Below, piece by piece: positions 61,624 to 64,000 of a stretch of 64,000 nucleotides of DNA. The position numbers and the translations under genes are program-made. Origin of the DNA: an uncultured Clostridia bacterium (lineage in GTDB: Bacteria > Bacillota > Clostridia > Christensenellales > UBA1242); the NCBI GenBank assembly GCA_934747255.1, contig CAKVGH010000001.1, positions 186,001 to 250,000 of the forward strand, read 5' to 3'. The notes below the pieces were generated by a model. That model was not told where the DNA came from. It was given only the letters and a program-made list of their open reading frames with translations, and did no database searches. How positions within the stretch are numbered: position 1 is the stretch's first letter; every line of letters begins with the position of its first letter.

Positions 61624-61895
61624 AAAAATTTATAAATATAGTATTTTATCCAATAAAACTTTTGGTTTTAGGCTTGATTTACTTATATAAGATTTTAATA
61701 TCCCCAATTCTTCCAAAATCTTGTATTTACACGCCAAGTTGTTCCACCTATGGAATTACGGCTATAAAAAGGTTTGGAGTGATAATGGGGATTTTTTTAA
61801 CTGTTAAAAGAATTTTTCGCTGTCACAGATTATCAAAGGGCGGGCTCGACCCAGTACCCGAAAACATTAAAGGAGATATAAAATGGATTTTATGA
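61620..61895 (+). CDS. yidD: Membrane protein insertion efficiency factor YidD
   Basis: This 91-residue protein has the family core YLYKILISPILPKSCIYTPSC (positions about 21-41), then STYGITAIKRFG, CHRLSKGGLDPVPE and a short tail. Three conserved cysteines are present. It is membrane-associated and assists YidC insertion. It overlaps rnpA by 4 and yidC by 13 bases, so the operon is tightly coupled. Confidence 0.95.
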   Translation: MKKFINIVFYPIKLLVLGLIYLYKILISPILPKSCIYTPSCSTYGITAIKRFGVIMGIFLTVKRIFRCHRLSKGGLDPVPENIKGDIKWIL

Positions 61896-63346
61896 TTTTA
61901 GCCCAACAGTCATCAACAGGCTTTTGGCAAAGCATAATTGGCTGGTTTAACAGTTTTATCGGCTCTTATGGCTGGACATTTATCGTGTTTAGCATCTGCT
62001 TAAAACTTGTATTATCGCCACTTGATTTTTACCAAAAATTTTCAATGCGTAAAACTCAAAAACAACAGGCATTACTTAAACCAGAACTTGACAGAATTAA
62101 GGACAAGTATGGAAATAACAAGGAATTAGTCAACCAAAAGACTATGGAACTATACCGCAAAAACAAGGTTAGTCCAGCATCTGGTTGCTTACCAATGGTT
62201 ATTTATTTGGCTGTTACGCTTGTAACATTCTTTACTTTATTTGGAGCAATCAACTCTATGAGCAGAGTAAATATCGCAAATGAGTACGATACATTAAGAA
62301 ATACTTATATTACTAATTACATTGAATACAAGTCTAATTTTGAATTGGACAAAACTATTGATGGCACTGTAAAAATCACTATTGAAGGAGTAGAATATAA
62401 CTATTACGAACTCGAACAAAAAGCAAAAGAAGAATTTAACACAAACAAAAATAGTGAAGGCAAGTATATTATTGGCAATGTTACTTTTGAAAATGAAAAC
62501 GATTTTGCAACTGCATTTATCGACACATCACTCAAAACTATTGCGCAAGACCAAGTTTTAGCAAAGTACAACGACATTAAGGAAGGTTGGTTGTGGATTA
62601 AAAATATTTATCGACCAGACAACTATTCATCACCATTCCCAAATTTCAAAGACTATATTTCAATGACGGGCAATACATTTGCGGAAAAGACTATTGAAGG
62701 TACTGAACAAAAATACTACTATCAAAGTTTTGATGTAAACGCAGAAGGAAGTACAGATGGTTACTACTATGTAACTGACGATGCTGAAGTAAATAAAGAA
62801 ACATTAAAAAAAGCACAAGAACAAGCCGAAAATGACTTTAATAATGTTACAAACAGTGTTAGACAAGAGTATGGCTCTTGGAACGGTTACTTTATTTTAA
62901 TCTTGCTTGCAGGACTTGCTACATTGCTAGGTCAATTACTAGCCAACGCAGGAGCAAAAACAAAGGCAAAAAATGGCGAAGAAGTCAAAATTCCAGCCCA
63001 AACAAACAAGATTATGCTTGTTGTTATGCCACTAATTATGATTTGGTTCTCTTGGAGTTATAGTGCATTGCTTGCGTTATATATCGTTGTTAATAGTTTA
63101 ATGAGCATTTTAATTGGCTATTTGTGTAACTTAATTTCTAACGCAATCGAATCAAAACAAAAAGATAAGGAACTTGTAAAGGTTTCATTAAAGGGTAAGG
63201 AAGAAAGAATTAACAAAACTATCAACACCACACAATCTGCTCACGAAGATTATAGAATCGAAAAAAGGGGTAGAATTATTTACTCAAACGATACAAAAAG
63301 CGAATCCAAAAAATCAAAAAAAGATGATGCAAAAAAGGGAGAATAA
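61883..63346 (+). CDS. yidC: Membrane protein insertase YidC/Oxa1 with large extracytoplasmic insert
   Basis: This 487-residue insertase has the Oxa1-fold helices in order: GWTFIVFSICLKLVLSPLDF (about residues 30-50), the cytoplasmic KTQKQQALLKPELDRIKDKY hairpin, and SGCLPMVIYLAVTLVTFFTL (about 98-118). The C-terminal helices are near 335-355 and 375-420. Between residues about 128 and 335 lies a roughly 200-residue polar insert absent from the 250-300-residue Gram-positive forms; unlike the Gram-negative P1 domain it follows the second helix. There is no lipobox. The substrate-groove arginine may be carried by the first helix region but is not obvious. A lysine-rich tail ends the protein. 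Confidence 0.93.
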   Translation: MDFMILAQQSSTGFWQSIIGWFNSFIGSYGWTFIVFSICLKLVLSPLDFYQKFSMRKTQKQQALLKPELDRIKDKYGNNKELVNQKTMELYRKNKVSPASGCLPMVIYLAVTLVTFFTLFGAINSMSRVNIANEYDTLRNTYITNYIEYKSNFELDKTIDGTVKITIEGVEYNYYELEQKAKEEFNTNKNSEGKYIIGNVTFENENDFATAFIDTSLKTIAQDQVLAKYNDIKEGWLWIKNIYRPDNYSSPFPNFKDYISMTGNTFAEKTIEGTEQKYYYQSFDVNAEGSTDGYYYVTDDAEVNKETLKKAQEQAENDFNNVTNSVRQEYGSWNGYFILILLAGLATLLGQLLANAGAKTKAKNGEEVKIPAQTNKIMLVVMPLIMIWFSWSYSALLALYIVVNSLMSILIGYLCNLISNAIESKQKDKELVKVSLKGKEERINKTINTTQSAHEDYRIEKRGRIIYSNDTKSESKKSKKDDAKKGE

Positions 63347-63348
63347 AT

Positions 63349-64000
63349 ATGAAAACTTACGAATTCCAAGGAAAAAATGTTGAAAAAGCAATCGCACAGG
63401 GATTAAAGGAACTCAACAAAAGTCAATACGATGTTGATATAAAGATTTTGGAAAGTGGCGGACTTTTCAAAAAAGCCAAAGTTCAAATTATTGTTAATGA
63501 CGAAGACGATTTCGCTAGCCAAATTAAAAGCGAAATCAATGCCGAACTAGATTCTAGCAAGGAAAAATCAAAAGTAGCCGAAAAAGAATTGGAAGCAAAG
63601 GTAGAAGCCAAGGCAGAAAAAAAGGCAGAAAAAAAAGTAGCAGAAAAACTTGAAGACAAATCAATTTCAAATGATAATGTAGTAAAGCCAGTTGTTATCG
63701 AAACAGTTGTTCAAGAAACAATTACTGTTGAAAGCGATAACCAAGACCAACCAAAACCTGCAAAACAAAGAGTGTATTCTGCAAACAAAGGCACAAAAGA
63801 ATTTTTGAAAGGCTTGTTTGAAAAACTTGGCGTAGAAGCGACTGTTGAGATAGTAGAAGAAGACGAACACACAAAAGCACTTGTTCAAACCGAAAAGGCA
63901 GGACTTGTAATCGGTCATAAAGGCGAAGCACTTTCTGCAATTCAATATCTTGCAAACATTGTTGAGCAAAAGCAAAACAGATATGCAAAGAGAGTTATCG
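63349..64000 (+). CDS. khpB: Jag/KhpB RNA-binding protein (3' end outside window)
   Basis: ATG 63349 follows yidC by 2 bases, with AAAGGGAG upstream. The N-terminal Jag domain reads MKTYEFQGKNVEKAIAQGLK and DVDIKILESGGLFKKAKVQI. A Lys/Glu/Ala-rich linker follows (about residues 65-120). A KH domain then begins (FLKGLFEKLGVEATVEI and GLVIGHKGEALSAIQYLA). The R3H domain is beyond the window. KhpB binds RNA and affects cell division and sporulation. The gene stays open to the window end. Confidence 0.95.
   Translation, partial: MKTYEFQGKNVEKAIAQGLKELNKSQYDVDIKILESGGLFKKAKVQIIVNDEDDFASQIKSEINAELDSSKEKSKVAEKELEAKVEAKAEKKAEKKVAEKLEDKSISNDNVVKPVVIETVVQETITVESDNQDQPKPAKQRVYSANKGTKEFLKGLFEKLGVEATVEIVEEDEHTKALVQTEKAGLVIGHKGEALSAIQYLANIVEQKQNRYAKRVI

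Noticed and set aside
1..64000. CRISPR arrays
   Set aside because: No regularly spaced 23-40-base direct repeats or cas genes were seen.

Overview
This is the replication-origin region of a low-GC (roughly 30 percent by eye), Gram-positive-type bacterium, most likely an uncultured member of the Clostridia/Firmicutes. Evidence for this: adjacent dnaA and dnaN, a Soj/Spo0J-type parAB pair with consensus parS sites, an rpmH-rnpA-yidD-yidC-jag cluster, a SAM-clan riboswitch before metK, classical TTGACA-N17-TATAAT promoters with AGGAG ribosome sites, and TGA used as a stop (rnpA). The species cannot be named from sequence alone.

Layout. 1-11.4 kb is an accessory/defence island: the N-terminal part of an integrase at the left edge; an EcoRI-type adenine methyltransferase coupled to a DUF262-HNH nuclease and a putative PD-(D/E)XK protein, all bracketed by a related hairpin repeat; a SLOG-like protein; a five-gene minus-strand operon (AbiEi, AbiEii, PPP-family phosphatase, PD-(D/E)XK-like nuclease, RloC-like anticodon nuclease); a 5'-truncated metallophosphoesterase; and a GNAT-ASCH gene with an in-frame stop. 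11.4-17.8 kb has riboswitch-controlled metK, a collagen-like protein, a convergent inverted pair of mosaic paralogous membrane-anchored proteins, a membrane acyltransferase and tRNA-Ser(GCU). 17.8-20.2 kb is gene-free and carries five parS sites. 20.2-33 kb is the minus-strand block parB, parA, rsmG, gyrA, gyrB, a very large papain-like surface protease, and recF. dnaA begins the plus-strand block at 33.05 kb, followed by dnaN; DnaA-box-like sites lie between them, so oriC is placed there.

35-47 kb is mixed housekeeping: ferritin-like protein, YitT transporter-like protein, cysteine synthase, a large CvpA-like membrane protein, GtrA, MscL, a MazG-like protein and leuS. 47.6-55.9 kb holds six consecutive paralogues (about 400 residues each) whose motifs match the DUF6273 domain but in circularly permuted order, each ending in a shared basic tail; this is the most novel-looking system in the window. 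56-64 kb has a one-helix membrane peptide, ileS of an unusual subclass, two small genes, and the rpmH-rnpA-yidD-yidC-jag cluster, whose last gene runs off the end.

The strand switch at 32.9-33.0 kb, the parS cluster and the DnaA boxes together mark the origin domain. The usual dnaA-dnaN-recF-gyrB-gyrA order has been broken and flipped around dnaA, and non-housekeeping genes have been inserted into it. No database search was possible; family names rest on motifs read by eye.
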